From: Rothia nasimurium
GTDB taxonomy: Bacteria > Actinomycetota > Actinomycetes > Actinomycetales > Micrococcaceae
Assembly (NCBI RefSeq): GCF_014217215.1
Contig: NZ_CP056080.1
Location: forward strand, 1,240,001 to 1,304,000
Direction: 5' to 3'
Length of the DNA stretch: 64,000 nucleotides
This document shows positions 28,846 to 37,716 of this stretch, piece after piece; within the stretch, counting starts at the first letter, position 1, and every line of letters starts with the position of its first letter. The notes beneath the pieces were generated by a model that saw only the letters and a list, made by a program, of their open reading frames with translations, was not told where the DNA came from and ran no database searches. Made by a program: the position numbers and the translations under genes.

Positions 28846-29309
28846 GCCAGCCTGACCCAGCCAGTCCACCCTAGGGGTACGACACGCCGAACCACTTAGA
28901 GAATATTTAACTGATGTGCTTATCAGCCAAGAGCGCCCGCCATTATAGCTCCCTGAGCTGGGAGATCACTCTCTATAGCAGGATCTCAGCGTCATAGCCC
29001 CGGTTGAAAGGAGATACGCTGTGCCCCGTATCCTCAATGCACAGCACAGCGGTTCAAAGGTTATAAGTCCCCCTGTGAGCTGGGGGAGAGCCACCTCATT
29101 TACCCTGCATCTTGCGCAGAACTGGCCCAGTACACGCGGCCTCGGGAGTGCGCTACTCTTTCAGAACTGTCAGCCATGTAGGGCAACAGCCCCAAACCCG
29201 CCCATCGACTAGTATTTGGCGCTTGCAAGGCGCAGAAAGCCCGAAGAGGCGATGATTGGCTCGGTCATTGGTAACTTCACGCAGGACCAGCGAAAGCCTG
29301 TTAAAACAC
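28846..29309. other. unassigned interval between converging respiratory operons
   Basis: About 460 bp with no recognised gene. It holds small inverted repeats (CTGAT-gtgctt-ATCAG near 28912; CTCCC-tgagct-GGGAG near 28951; GAGATC and GATCTC flanking about 14 nt near 28964-28990). A very good ribosome-binding site, AAAGGAG, follows, 7 nt before a GTG that opens a 63-codon frame. The interval could be a small transcription unit or the remains of a lost gene. Confidence 0.4.
29021..29212 (+). CDS. possible small protein, unrecognised
   Basis: A 63-codon frame starting GTG with AAAGGAG 7 nt upstream, one of the best ribosome-binding sites in the window. The product (starts MPRILNAQHSGSKV, ends TAPNPPID) has no membrane segment, signal or family motif that I recognise, and its composition is not typical of the neighbouring proteins. 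It may be a real small gene, a leader frame or a gene remnant. No function is proposed. Confidence 0.25.
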   Translation: MPRILNAQHSGSKVISPPVSWGRATSFTLHLAQNWPSTRGLGSALLFQNCQPCRATAPNPPID

Positions 29310-29341
29310 GTGTGGGGCACCCCGTCAGGGGTGCCCCACAC
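29310..29341. terminator. qcrB-side terminator
   Basis: A perfect 14-bp stem, GTGTGGGGCACCCC / GGGGTGCCCCACAC, with loop GTCA, 19 bp past the qcrB stop. On the minus strand it is followed by GTGTTTTAAC. Confidence 0.88.
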
Positions 29342-29359
29342 TGTTACTACAACCGTATG

Positions 29360-31024
29360 TTATTTTTCGATTGAGTCAGCCTTGTGGCCGTCAACCTCAT
29401 GTGCACCATGGTGCTCATGGTGAGCTGCTTCGAGCTCAGCAGGAGTTACGGCAACTACGCGGTCTTCGAACCAGATCTTTGAGAGACCTGCGCGGGTCTT
29501 CTCGATCAGGCCAACCTTGCCCTTCTTGTTGGGCTGAGCCGGGATAGGCTCGGGTGACTCGAAGGAGACCAGTTCGTAGCGGCGGTATTCGTCGAGAGGC
29601 TTGTGAACCTCGATGAACTCACCGTGGGGGAGCTGGACGACCTTACCGGTTTCGATACCGTGCAGTACAAGCTCACGGTCCTTACGCTGCAGAGCCAGGC
29701 AGATGCGCTGGGTGATGAAGAAGCCGATGAGGGGACCGAATACGAAGGTAAAGCGGAGCCAGTAGGCAACGTCGTTCAGCGATACATGGAAGTGAGTTGC
29801 AATCAGGTCGGAGCTTGCCGCGATCATCAGGGATGCGTAACCAATGATGCCTGCTACACCCACACCGGTACGGAAGGGGGCGTTGCGGGGGCGATCCAGG
29901 ATGTTGTGGACGCGGTTATCCTTGGTAACCCACTGCTCGATCCAGGGCCAGAAGACCATGGCCATCATGACTGAGCCAGCCATCAGAGCGAAGGGGAGAA
30001 GGACGCTCAGAACCCAGGTGCCACCAAGGAATTCGAATTCCCAGGGCCAGGGCCAGACGCCAGGCCACAGACGCAGGGCGCCGTCACCGAAGCCTACGTA
30101 CCAGTCAGGCTGGGTACCGGCCTGTACCGGTGAGGGGTCGTAGGGGCCGTAGTTCCAAACCGCGTTGATAGTAAAGGTTGCGCCGAGGAAGGCGATGATA
30201 CCGAACACGATGAAGAAGAAACCGCCAGCCTTGGCTGCGTAGACGGGGCCTACGGGGAAGCCAACGACGTTGTTCTCGGTGCGGCCGGGGCCGGGGTACT
30301 GGGTGTGCTTGTGCAGTACAACCATAAACATGTGAATAGCCACGAGCAGCAGAAGCATCGCGGGGATAATCATGATGTGCAGGGTGTAGAGGCGACCAAT
30401 CACAGCCGTACCGGGGAACTCGCCGCCGAAGAAGAAGAGCGAGATGTAGGTACCAACCAGCGGGATTGACTTGAAAATACCGTCAATAATACGCAGACCG
30501 TTACCTGAGAGTACGTCATCGGGCAGTGAGTAGCCGGTGAATCCAGCCAGAATACCGATGATGAGCAGGGTACAACCAACAACCCAGTTCAGTTCACGAG
30601 GACGGCGGAAAGCGCCGGTGAAGAAGACGCGCAGCATGTGCACGGTCATCGCCATCATGAACATCAGAGCTGCCCAGTGGTGAATCTGACGCATCAGCAG
30701 ACCACCGCGGACGTCAAAGGAGATGTCCAGGGTAGAGGCGTAGGCAGCAGACATGTGGGTGCCCTTCATGGGAACGTAGGAACCATCGTAGGTTACCGAC
30801 ACCATGGTGGGGTTGAAGAAGAAGGTGAGGAAGGTACCTGAGATGATCAGAATAACCAGGCTATAGAGCGCAACTTCACCGAACATGAATGACCAGTGGT
30901 CGGGGAAGATTTTGCGACCGAATTCCTTGATGATGCCTGAAGCACCAACACGCTGATCTACGTAGTGGGCGATACGACCGGTTGAGGTCTTTGCCTTGTA
31001 ATCAGACTGCATTGAAGTCGACAT
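29360..31024 (-). CDS. qcrB: ubiquinol/menaquinol-cytochrome c reductase cytochrome b subunit
   Basis: A 554-aa integral membrane subunit holding two b hemes and both quinol sites of the bc1-like (bcc) complex. Features are FPDHWSFMFGEVALYSLVILI, the heme-ligand helix IHHWAALMFMMAMTVHMLRVF with its paired His in a later helix, and the quinol loop WNYGPYDPSPVQ. The long C-terminal extension (from about residue 440) is typical of actinobacterial QcrB. Its ATG overlaps the qcrA stop by one base. Confidence 0.96.
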   Translation of the reverse strand: MSTSMQSDYKAKTSTGRIAHYVDQRVGASGIIKEFGRKIFPDHWSFMFGEVALYSLVILIISGTFLTFFFNPTMVSVTYDGSYVPMKGTHMSAAYASTLDISFDVRGGLLMRQIHHWAALMFMMAMTVHMLRVFFTGAFRRPRELNWVVGCTLLIIGILAGFTGYSLPDDVLSGNGLRIIDGIFKSIPLVGTYISLFFFGGEFPGTAVIGRLYTLHIMIIPAMLLLLVAIHMFMVVLHKHTQYPGPGRTENNVVGFPVGPVYAAKAGGFFFIVFGIIAFLGATFTINAVWNYGPYDPSPVQAGTQPDWYVGFGDGALRLWPGVWPWPWEFEFLGGTWVLSVLLPFALMAGSVMMAMVFWPWIEQWVTKDNRVHNILDRPRNAPFRTGVGVAGIIGYASLMIAASSDLIATHFHVSLNDVAYWLRFTFVFGPLIGFFITQRICLALQRKDRELVLHGIETGKVVQLPHGEFIEVHKPLDEYRRYELVSFESPEPIPAQPNKKGKVGLIEKTRAGLSKIWFEDRVVAVTPAELEAAHHEHHGAHEVDGHKADSIEK

Positions 31025-32115
31025 TATGCTTCACCTGCCATTTCCTTGATGTGCTTTGCACGCTCCCAGTAGCCGGGGCCAACGGGCTCGTGGAAGTCGC
31101 TCTGGGCGACCAGGTAGCCTTCGGAGTCAACTGCGATGGGCAGCTGGGGCAGGGCGTGGCCTGCGGGGCCGAAGATAACCTTGCACTCTTCTGCCGCGTC
31201 AAAAGTTGACTGGTGGCAGGGGCAGAGCAGATGGTGGGTGCGCTGCTCGTACAGAGCGATGGGGCAGCCTACGTGGGTGCAAACCTTGGAGTAGGCGTAG
31301 ATGCCGTCAACGTTCCAGTTTTCGCGACCGGGGGTAACCTTCTTGATGTCAGCGGGATCCAGACGCATGAGCAGTACAACTGCCTTGGCCTTTTCCTCGA
31401 GGTAGCCGTTCTCGTGGGTCAGGCTAGAGAGGGTTTCGGGCAGGACGTGGTAGGCAGAGCCCAGAGTAACGTCGGCAGCCTTAATGGGGGTGCCGGAGGG
31501 GTCGCGCACGAGGCGGACGCCTTCGTCCCACAGGGTGTACTTGAGTACTGAGGGGTCTGCGGGGCCCAGGTCACGGAACAGGGTGACGAAGGTCAGGGGA
31601 GCGAGGATGACGGAACCGATGAGGGTGTTACGAAGAAGCGGGCGACGCTTGATGCCTGATTCTTCGATGATGGTTTCAACGATTTCCTGAGCCTCTGCAC
31701 GGTCCTCTTCAGAGGTAACCGCGTGACGCTCTTCGACCATTTCGTGGTCGGGCATGAGTGAGCGTGCCCAGTGGACGATACCGATACCGATACCGAACAT
31801 GGCAAAAGCGATGCCGAGACCCAGCAGAAGGTTCTGCAGACGAAGCATGTTGTTTGCTTCGGGGTTCATGACATCGTAGAAGTTGCCGCTTACCTCTACA
31901 CCGAAGTAGCCAATCCAGAAAAGCAGGGAGCCCAGCATGGAGATGACGAATAGCAGAACTACCTGTCGCTCGGCACCCTTAGCTTTTTTGGAATCGACGT
32001 CGGTGAGTCGGGGAGCATGCGGGGGAAGTCCGGGGTTAGCGAACTTCTCCTGACTTGCCTCTTGAGAGGTAACTACGGCAGCCTTTTCATGTGCGCCGTC
32101 ACTATGGTTTCCCAT
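31024..32115 (-). CDS. qcrA: menaquinol-cytochrome c reductase Rieske iron-sulfur subunit
   Basis: A 363-aa protein with three N-terminal membrane helices, as in actinobacterial QcrA, and a C-terminal Rieske domain. The 2Fe-2S ligands are in CTHVGC and CPCHQS. It moves electrons from menaquinol to the diheme cytochrome QcrC. The ATG at 32115 has TGAGG 6 nt upstream; a TTG four codons earlier is less likely. It is in an operon with qcrC upstream and qcrB downstream. Confidence 0.94.
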   Translation of the reverse strand: MGNHSDGAHEKAAVVTSQEASQEKFANPGLPPHAPRLTDVDSKKAKGAERQVVLLFVISMLGSLLFWIGYFGVEVSGNFYDVMNPEANNMLRLQNLLLGLGIAFAMFGIGIGIVHWARSLMPDHEMVEERHAVTSEEDRAEAQEIVETIIEESGIKRRPLLRNTLIGSVILAPLTFVTLFRDLGPADPSVLKYTLWDEGVRLVRDPSGTPIKAADVTLGSAYHVLPETLSSLTHENGYLEEKAKAVVLLMRLDPADIKKVTPGRENWNVDGIYAYSKVCTHVGCPIALYEQRTHHLLCPCHQSTFDAAEECKVIFGPAGHALPQLPIAVDSEGYLVAQSDFHEPVGPGYWERAKHIKEMAGEA

Positions 32116-32164
32116 GTGTTGCCTCAAATCTTCCTTGGTACGAAATTTATGTGTGTGCGTGAGC

Positions 32165-32959
32165 TTATGCAGCTCGTGAAGTCAGCCAGAGGGTGAATGC
32201 AATGACGATAACCAGGCCGAGGGTCCAGATCAGAAGACCTTCAGACACGGGGCCGAGTGAGCCAAGCTTGAAACCACCAACAGATGCGTTAACTTCCTGT
32301 GACTTCAGGTAAGTAATGACATCGCGCTTTTCTTCGGGGGTGATGTTTGCGTCATTAAAGACGGGCATGTTCTGCGGGCCAGTTTCCATAGCCTCGTAGA
32401 TGTGCTTCTCTGAAACACCCATCAGGGTAGGAGCAAACTTACCGCGGGTAAGAGCACCACCAACGCCAGCAGCGTTGTGGCACATAGCGCAGTTTGCGAG
32501 GAATACCTTTGCGCCGTTGGCTGCATCGCCCTTGGAAACATCGAGGTACTCTTCTTCGGGGATGGTGGGGCCTGCACCGAGTGATGCAACGTAGGCTGCG
32601 AGCTGCTTAGTCTGCTCATCGTTGAACTGGCCGGGCTTCAGCTGAGCCTGAACGCCCTGCATCTGCATGGGCATGCGGCCGGTGCCTACCTGGAAGTCAA
32701 CAGCAGCAGCGCCAACACCAATGAGTGCGGGGCCGTCTACTGAGCCTTCTGCGTTAGTACCGTGGCAGGTTGCACAGTTGGCCAGAAAGAGTTTCTGGCC
32801 TTCTGAGATGTCTTCTGCAGTGTAGGTGGTGCTTGTAGCGGCTTGAGCCTCGTTAGTAGCCGTGGCAACTGCGTAGAGGCCACCAGATAGGAGGAGGGCA
32901 AGGGCAAGCAACACGAGAGCTGCGAGCGGATGACGTCGCTTTTGAGAAAGTGCTTTCAC
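32165..32959 (-). CDS. qcrC: diheme cytochrome c subunit of the bcc complex
   Basis: A 264-aa membrane-anchored cytochrome with two covalently bound hemes, at CATCH (about residue 62) and CAMCH (about 156). It has an N-terminal signal/anchor (LAALVLLALALLLSGGLYAV) and a C-terminal membrane helix. In actinobacteria it replaces soluble cytochrome c by passing electrons directly from the bc complex to the CtaC CuA site. AAAGGA lies 7 nt upstream of the GTG start. Confidence 0.95.
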   Translation of the reverse strand: MKALSQKRRHPLAALVLLALALLLSGGLYAVATATNEAQAATSTTYTAEDISEGQKLFLANCATCHGTNAEGSVDGPALIGVGAAAVDFQVGTGRMPMQMQGVQAQLKPGQFNDEQTKQLAAYVASLGAGPTIPEEEYLDVSKGDAANGAKVFLANCAMCHNAAGVGGALTRGKFAPTLMGVSEKHIYEAMETGPQNMPVFNDANITPEEKRDVITYLKSQEVNASVGGFKLGSLGPVSEGLLIWTLGLVIVIAFTLWLTSRAA

Positions 32960-33011
32960 GTCGTTGTTCCTTTGTGTGTGTGCTAGTTGGTTTACTTTTA
33001 GCGGTTACCGG

Positions 33012-33650
33012 TTACTTGAGGAAGTAGACGATAAGGAACAGGGCGATCCAGACGACGTCTACGAAGTGCCAGTAGTAAGAAACAACGATTGCTGAGGTTG
33101 CTTCGTAGTGACCGAAACGCTTAGCAACATAGGCACGGCCGATGATCAGCAGGAAGGCGATCAGGCCGCCGGTTACGTGGAGTGCGTGGAAACCGGTGGT
33201 GATGTAGAAAGCTGAGCCGTAAGCACTTGACGCGATAGTCATACCTTCAGCTACAAGGTTTGCGTATTCGTAAGCCTGGACGGAAACGAAGAACGCACCC
33301 ATGATGAAGGTGAGCAGGAACCACTCAACCATGCCCCATTCACGGACATTGAAGAGGGAACCGGTGCGGCGGGGCTTGAGCTGCTCAGCCTTGAAAACAC
33401 CAAACTGGCAGGTAACGGAGCTCAGCACCAGCACGATGGTGTTGGCGAGAGCGAGAGGGACTTCAAGCAGCGGGGTGTTCTCAGCCCAAATGTCGGGGCG
33501 AGAAGCGCGCAGAGTGAAGTACATTGCGAACAGGCCGGCGAAGAACATGAGCTCTGAGGCAAGCCAAACGACGGTGCCAACAGACACCTGGTTGGGTCGA
33601 TTCAGAGCGGCATGTGCCGACTTACTTGGGGTATGGGTTGCAGTTGTCAC
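33012..33650 (-). CDS. ctaE: cytochrome c oxidase subunit III
   Basis: A 212-aa membrane subunit (five helices) that stabilises the oxidase core. Motifs are [55 protein letters not shown] and [21 protein letters not shown] at the C-terminus. The GTG at 33650 has CATAAT 6 nt upstream with a TTGGTT -35 at 18-bp spacing and no Shine-Dalgarno, suggesting a leaderless start. The frame runs 12 codons further upstream to a TTG. It leads the ctaE-qcrCAB operon. Confidence 0.94.
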   Translation of the reverse strand: MTTATHTPSKSAHAALNRPNQVSVGTVVWLASELMFFAGLFAMYFTLRASRPDIWAENTPLLEVPLALANTIVLVLSSVTCQFGVFKAEQLKPRRTGSLFNVREWGMVEWFLLTFIMGAFFVSVQAYEYANLVAEGMTIASSAYGSAFYITTGFHALHVTGGLIAFLLIIGRAYVAKRFGHYEATSAIVVSYYWHFVDVVWIALFLIVYFLK

Positions 33651-33656
33651 ATAGAC

Positions 33657-33686
33657 ATTATGTCTGTAAAAGTGCCCGTGAACCAA
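33657..33686 (-). promoter_or_regulatory. candidate ctaE-qcrCAB promoter
   Basis: On the minus strand, TTGGTT (33686-33681), an 18-nt spacer, then CATAAT (33662-33657), ending 6 nt before the GTG of ctaE. This would place the transcript start at the start codon. Confidence 0.5.
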
Positions 33687-33887
33687 TAGGTAAGGGGGTT
33701 TGCTAGGAGGTGTGTTGTAAATCCTGCATATCTTCCCCCTAATCTAGGGGTTTTTACTGCAGGCTTGGCGACACGTTGTGTGTAAAACTTGCGTAACCCA
33801 AATATCAATTGCCCTGATGCGAAAAGTCTCTCCGGCGTCCGTCTCATGAGCTCGCCCGGGAACTAAAAGAACCGTAGAATGTGAGCC

Positions 33888-34928
33888 ATGACAGGCACCA
33901 TCACGTGGAAACTCATTCTCAATCAACTCGTAGCCCAGCATGACCTCTCGTCAGACCAGATTAACTGGGCCATGCAAGACATCATGGCAGGATCAACCCC
34001 GGAAGCTATTATCGGAGCTTTCCTGGTTGGACTTCATGTTAAAGGTGAAACTCCTGAAGAACTTGCCGCACTAGCGCAAGGCATGCTTGACAAGGCGGAA
34101 CACATAGAGGTCACCCGAGATGCTGTAGACATTGTGGGTACCGGGGGAGACCAGCAGAATACCGTCAATATTTCCACTATGGCCTCACTGGTGATTGCGG
34201 GTGCGGGTGTGCCCGTCATTAAGCACGGCAACAGGGCCTCTTCATCATCAAGTGGAAGTGCAGATGTACTGGCTGAGCTAGGTATAAATCTAAACCTAAA
34301 CATTAAAGATGTAGCAGGTGCGGTGGATGCTGCGGGCATCACCTTCCTGTTTGCCCAGGTGTTCCACCCCTCCATGCGACACGTAGCACCTGCCCGCCGC
34401 TCCATCGGCGTACCTACAGCCTTCAACTACCTCGGCCCCATGACCAACCCTGCTCGGGTCCGGGCTTCAGCCATCGGTGTAGCAGACCCCGAGATGGCCG
34501 AGAAAATCGCCGCCGTTTTCGCTTCCCGCGGCGACCACGCCCTAATTTTCCGCGGGAATGACGGCCTAGACGAAATTACCATCACCGGTGAGTCGCAAGT
34601 TTGGGAAACCTTCAATGGGGGAGTTGAGCACCATTCACTAACCCCCACCGATTTTGGTATTGAATGCGCCAGCCTGGACGATCTACGCGGGGGAGATCCC
34701 CAGCATAACGCCCAGGTTGTTCACCAGGTTCTCGACGGCACTCCCGGTCCAATCCTCAACGCGGTTTTGCTGAATGCTGCAGCAGGCTTGACTGCTTACC
34801 GCCCGGTTAACAACAGGCCTTTCGCAGAGCGCTTTGAGGAAGCCCTGCAGGACGCTCGCCAATCAGTAGAATCAGGTAAAGCTAAGGCTGTGCTTGAACG
34901 TTGGATTGCTTACAGCAACAGTAAATAA
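33888..34928 (+). CDS. trpD: anthranilate phosphoribosyltransferase
   Basis: A 346-aa tryptophan-pathway enzyme joining anthranilate to PRPP. The PRPP and metal motifs are DIVGTGGDQQNTVNIST, KHGNRASSSSSGSADVL and the DE pair in GNDGLDEITI. TAGAAT lies 7 nt before the ATG without a Shine-Dalgarno, so it is another leaderless candidate. It stands alone, divergent from ctaE; the rest of the trp pathway is not in the window. Confidence 0.95.
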   Translation: MTGTITWKLILNQLVAQHDLSSDQINWAMQDIMAGSTPEAIIGAFLVGLHVKGETPEELAALAQGMLDKAEHIEVTRDAVDIVGTGGDQQNTVNISTMASLVIAGAGVPVIKHGNRASSSSSGSADVLAELGINLNLNIKDVAGAVDAAGITFLFAQVFHPSMRHVAPARRSIGVPTAFNYLGPMTNPARVRASAIGVADPEMAEKIAAVFASRGDHALIFRGNDGLDEITITGESQVWETFNGGVEHHSLTPTDFGIECASLDDLRGGDPQHNAQVVHQVLDGTPGPILNAVLLNAAAGLTAYRPVNNRPFAERFEEALQDARQSVESGKAKAVLERWIAYSNSK

Positions 34929-34932
34929 CAGT

Positions 34933-34973
34933 AAAAAGGTGTGGCCCCAGAAAGTCTGGGGCCACACCTTTTT
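34933..34973. terminator. bidirectional terminator trpD / DUF3054
   Basis: An 18-bp perfect stem (AAAAAGGTGTGGCCCCAG with its complement) and a 5-nt loop. The A tract and T tract make it a good terminator on both strands. Confidence 0.93.
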
Positions 34974-34996
34974 AGAGTCTGTCTACATCAAGAAAT

Positions 34997-35380
34997 TTAG
35001 GCCTTGCGGCGTACCAGGACAAGGATAAGACGCCAACCCACCAGGAAAACAAGGAGGGTAAGAGCTGAGACAAGAACAAAAGCAGTTGCGGCAGTATCAC
35101 CAAAGGAGAGGCGCAGGCCAAGCCCAAGCACCAGGGTGCTGACCCACATCATAAAACCTTCGAGCAAAAGGGGAAGCTGCCGCCTGGAGCTCACGGCCCA
35201 CACACCAAGATGGCCAGCACAGGCGGCCAGCAAGAAAGGTGCGGCGGTGGCTAATAGCTGGGATAGCGGTTCCTGGTGGCTGGTGAGCCCGATGGTAATA
35301 AAAAGAAGGACGAGGGTCAGGTCAACCAGGGCACGGATGGGCTGGGAAAAATATTTACCTGAATCAACTGAACTGAGCAT
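34997..35380 (-). CDS. DUF3054 family membrane protein
   Basis: A 127-aa protein with four membrane segments and no known function. RALVDLTLVLLFITIGLTSH is the family's N-terminal pattern, and a conserved GWR lies near the end (FLVGWRLILVLVRR). It is a single-gene unit convergent with trpD and divergent from the nfeD-like gene. Confidence 0.7.
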   Translation of the reverse strand: MLSSVDSGKYFSQPIRALVDLTLVLLFITIGLTSHQEPLSQLLATAAPFLLAACAGHLGVWAVSSRRQLPLLLEGFMMWVSTLVLGLGLRLSFGDTAATAFVLVSALTLLVFLVGWRLILVLVRRKA

Positions 35381-35607
35381 AGTTTTACTCTAACGCAGGA
35401 GCGCTAAGCTCAGCAGCTGCGGGGGTACCCGAGCGAGTGTAGGGGAGTATTTTTAGCTTAACTTTACATAATGTATATTATCGGCTTTATAGAATACATT
35501 GCTGAGATGGTCAAATCTCCTTATATCTCACGTAATGACTAGCACAGCGAAACAGCATCAGGAAGAATAGATAAGTACTAACACACACCGACCTGTGGGA
35601 GGTACAC
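35381..35607. promoter_or_regulatory. AT-rich divergent promoter region (DUF3054 / nfeD)
   Basis: 227 bp, clearly more AT-rich than its surroundings. It contains the inverted repeat ATAAT-GTAT-ATTAT (35468-35481) next to TTTACAT. GGGAGG lies 5 nt before the nfeD ATG. The exact promoter elements are not certain. Confidence 0.3.
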
Positions 35608-36066
35608 ATGATTGATTGGTTCGCTCAGAACCTCTGGGCTTTCTGGCTCACCGCTGGTATTGTTCTAGCCATTATCGAGATTTTGATGCTCGACTTCGTC
35701 TTTCTGATGATGGCCCTAGCTGCCCTGTCGGCAACACTGAGCACCACTTTCCTCGATTCTTTTGCTGCGCAGGTTGTTCTCTTTGCGATTGTTAGTATCG
35801 CCCTTCTCTTGGGGCTCCGCCCGCCGCTTATCAAGCGTTTCCATCAAAGCTCACCCAATATCGCAATGAACTCCGACGGTCTGGTTGGCCAGGATGCCCT
35901 TGTAACCCAAACCGTCACCGATCAGACCGGTCTTGCCCGTATCGCCGGTGATACCTGGACGGCCCGCCCTGAAAGCAGCCAGTTGGTTCTCCCTGAAGGG
36001 TCAACAGCAACCGTCGTGGCTATCCGTGGCGCAACCGCCTACCTAGCTCCTCACACTGCAAAATAA
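35608..36066 (+). CDS. NfeD-like membrane protein
   Basis: A 152-aa protein with two or three membrane segments (WFAQNLWAFWLTAGIVLAII, then about residues 30-70) and a C-terminal OB-fold NfeD domain (SDGLVGQDALVTQTV to the end). NfeD proteins pair with SPFH proteins in membrane microdomain organisation. The next gene is such an SPFH protein, 30 nt downstream, so they probably form a functional pair. Confidence 0.85.
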   Translation: MIDWFAQNLWAFWLTAGIVLAIIEILMLDFVFLMMALAALSATLSTTFLDSFAAQVVLFAIVSIALLLGLRPPLIKRFHQSSPNIAMNSDGLVGQDALVTQTVTDQTGLARIAGDTWTARPESSQLVLPEGSTATVVAIRGATAYLAPHTAK

Positions 36067-36096
36067 CCTTTAACTTAAAGATTAAGGTCGTAACCA

Positions 36097-37221
36097 ATGA
36101 CAGCTTCAACCATCACCACAACCATCCTGCTTACAGCCCTCGTCCTTTTGGTGCTCATCACCCTGCTCAAGGCTGTGCGCATTATTCCTCAGGCCCGCGC
36201 TGGCATTGTCGAGCGTCTGGGTAAGTACCACACCACCCTCAACCCCGGCTTCCACGTCACCGTTCCCTTTATCGACCGCGTCCTGCCCCTCATTGACCTG
36301 CGTGAACAGGTCGTGTCCTTCCCCGCCCAGTCTGTCATCACCGAAGATAACCTGGTCGTCGGTATCGATACCGTGGTCTACTTCCAGGTGACCGACCCCA
36401 AAGCAGCGACCTACGAAATCACCAACTACATCCAGGCTGTAGATGAACTTACCAGCGCTACCCTGCGCAACGTCGTCGGTGGTCTCAACCTAGAAGAAAC
36501 CCTGATCTCCCGCGATCAGATTAACAGCGAGCTGCGAGGGGTTCTCGACAGCACCACCGGCCGCTGGGGTATCCGCGTCTCCCGCGTCGATATCAAGGAA
36601 ATTCAGCCTCCGCACTCCATCCAGGACTCCATGGAAAAGCAGATGCGAGCCGAGCGGGACCGCCGAGCCGCTATTCTAACCGCTGAAGGCCAGAAGCAGT
36701 CCCAGATTCTAACCGCCGAAGGTGACTCTCGCGCTGCGATTCTACGAGCTGAAGGTGAAAAGCAGTCCCAGATTCTAACCGCTGAGGGCGACGCTAAGGC
36801 AGCTATCCTGCGTGCTGACGGTGAAGCCCAGGCTATCCAGAAGGTCTTCCACGCAATCCACGCCTCGAACCCCAGCCAGAAGCTACTGACCTACCAGTAC
36901 CTGCAGACCCTGCCCAAGCTGGCCGAGGGCGATGCCAACAAACTCTGGTTCATTCCCACCGAGCTCGGTGATGCCCTGCGCGGTATCGGTAACGCTTTCT
37001 CACCCCTGGGTAACGAGGGCGCACCTGAGACCGAGGAAGAGTCTGCCCCTGCGACTCCCCCGTCCTCGCCCCTGGTCGACACCCCGGTGATCCGCGTGAC
37101 CCCTGAAGACCTCAACCCCAACCTCGACAAGCTCGATAGCGGCGTTGAAATCCCTCAGGAGGGCGAGCTCCCTACCGGCGAATCAGCTGAGGGCACAGCC
37201 GCTCACGCCCCCGGCGCCTAA
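36097..37221 (+). CDS. SPFH/band 7 (stomatin-like) protein
   Basis: A 374-aa membrane-anchored scaffold. An N-terminal helix (TILLTALVLLVLITLLKAV) is followed by the SPFH domain: VRIIPQARAGIVERLGKYH, LREQVVSFPAQSVITEDNL and GIRVSRVDIKEIQPP. The coiled-coil region (about 180-250) has internal repeats of AAIL-x-AEG and SQILTAEG alternating four times. The C-terminal tail is Pro/Glu/Ser-rich and probably flexible. It is likely co-transcribed with the NfeD-like gene. Confidence 0.9.
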   Translation: MTASTITTTILLTALVLLVLITLLKAVRIIPQARAGIVERLGKYHTTLNPGFHVTVPFIDRVLPLIDLREQVVSFPAQSVITEDNLVVGIDTVVYFQVTDPKAATYEITNYIQAVDELTSATLRNVVGGLNLEETLISRDQINSELRGVLDSTTGRWGIRVSRVDIKEIQPPHSIQDSMEKQMRAERDRRAAILTAEGQKQSQILTAEGDSRAAILRAEGEKQSQILTAEGDAKAAILRADGEAQAIQKVFHAIHASNPSQKLLTYQYLQTLPKLAEGDANKLWFIPTELGDALRGIGNAFSPLGNEGAPETEEESAPATPPSSPLVDTPVIRVTPEDLNPNLDKLDSGVEIPQEGELPTGESAEGTAAHAPGA

Positions 37222-37313
37222 AGGTTATAATAGGTATTTGGTCTGCACGGTACTTTCACCTTTGAGGGCCAATACCCTGCAACCATTTCAGTCACCGTTT
37301 ATGGAGGAAGAAA

Positions 37314-37652
37314 ATGAGCGATCGCAGCCTGCGCGGTATGCGCCTGGGTTCACAGTCAATGGAAACCGAATCAGGCGTGGAGCCGGCTCCCCGGCAGCGT
37401 GTGGAGTACCGCACCGAAGACGGTGAACGAGTCTTCGTTACCTTCGCGCAGGAAGCTGAGATTCCCGCAACCTGGACTGCTAAGTCCGGTAAGGAAGCCT
37501 TCTTGGTTTCTGGCGACGGCAAGGTTGAAGAGAATGCTGAAAAGCCTGTTCGTACCCACTGGGACATGCTCCTGGAGCGCCGCAGCGTTGAAGAACTCGA
37601 AGAGACCCTGCAGCAGCGTCTTGAGATTTACCGGGAGCGTCACGCCCTCTAG
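37314..37652 (+). CDS. rbpA: RNA polymerase-binding protein RbpA
   Basis: A 112-aa actinobacterial transcription factor that stabilises RNA polymerase with the principal sigma factor. The core domain is around RQRVEYRTEDGERVFVTFA and the sigma-interacting C-terminus is THWDMLLERRSVEELEETL. GGAGGAAG lies upstream of the ATG. TATAAT at 37226-37231 is a possible -10 box about 85 bp upstream. Confidence 0.96.
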   Translation: MSDRSLRGMRLGSQSMETESGVEPAPRQRVEYRTEDGERVFVTFAQEAEIPATWTAKSGKEAFLVSGDGKVEENAEKPVRTHWDMLLERRSVEELEETLQQRLEIYRERHAL

Positions 37653-37667
37653 GCTAGCCCCGGAAGT

Positions 37668-37701
37668 AAAGGGCCCCGCCAGTTATCTGGCGGGGCCCTT
37701 T
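37668..37701. terminator. bidirectional terminator rbpA / ppm
   Basis: A perfect 15-bp stem, AAAGGGCCCCGCCAG / CTGGCGGGGCCCTTT, with loop TTAT. Confidence 0.92.
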
Positions 37702-37716
37702 GTGTATCAGCTGGTA

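Noticed and set aside
28380..28899. Several overlapping long reading frames on both strands over the repeat, with repeating peptides such as KAQEGTGRHR or VPSCAFLCLP
   Set aside because: They exist only because a stop-free 10-bp unit is open in all six frames. No ribosome-binding site or family supports them.
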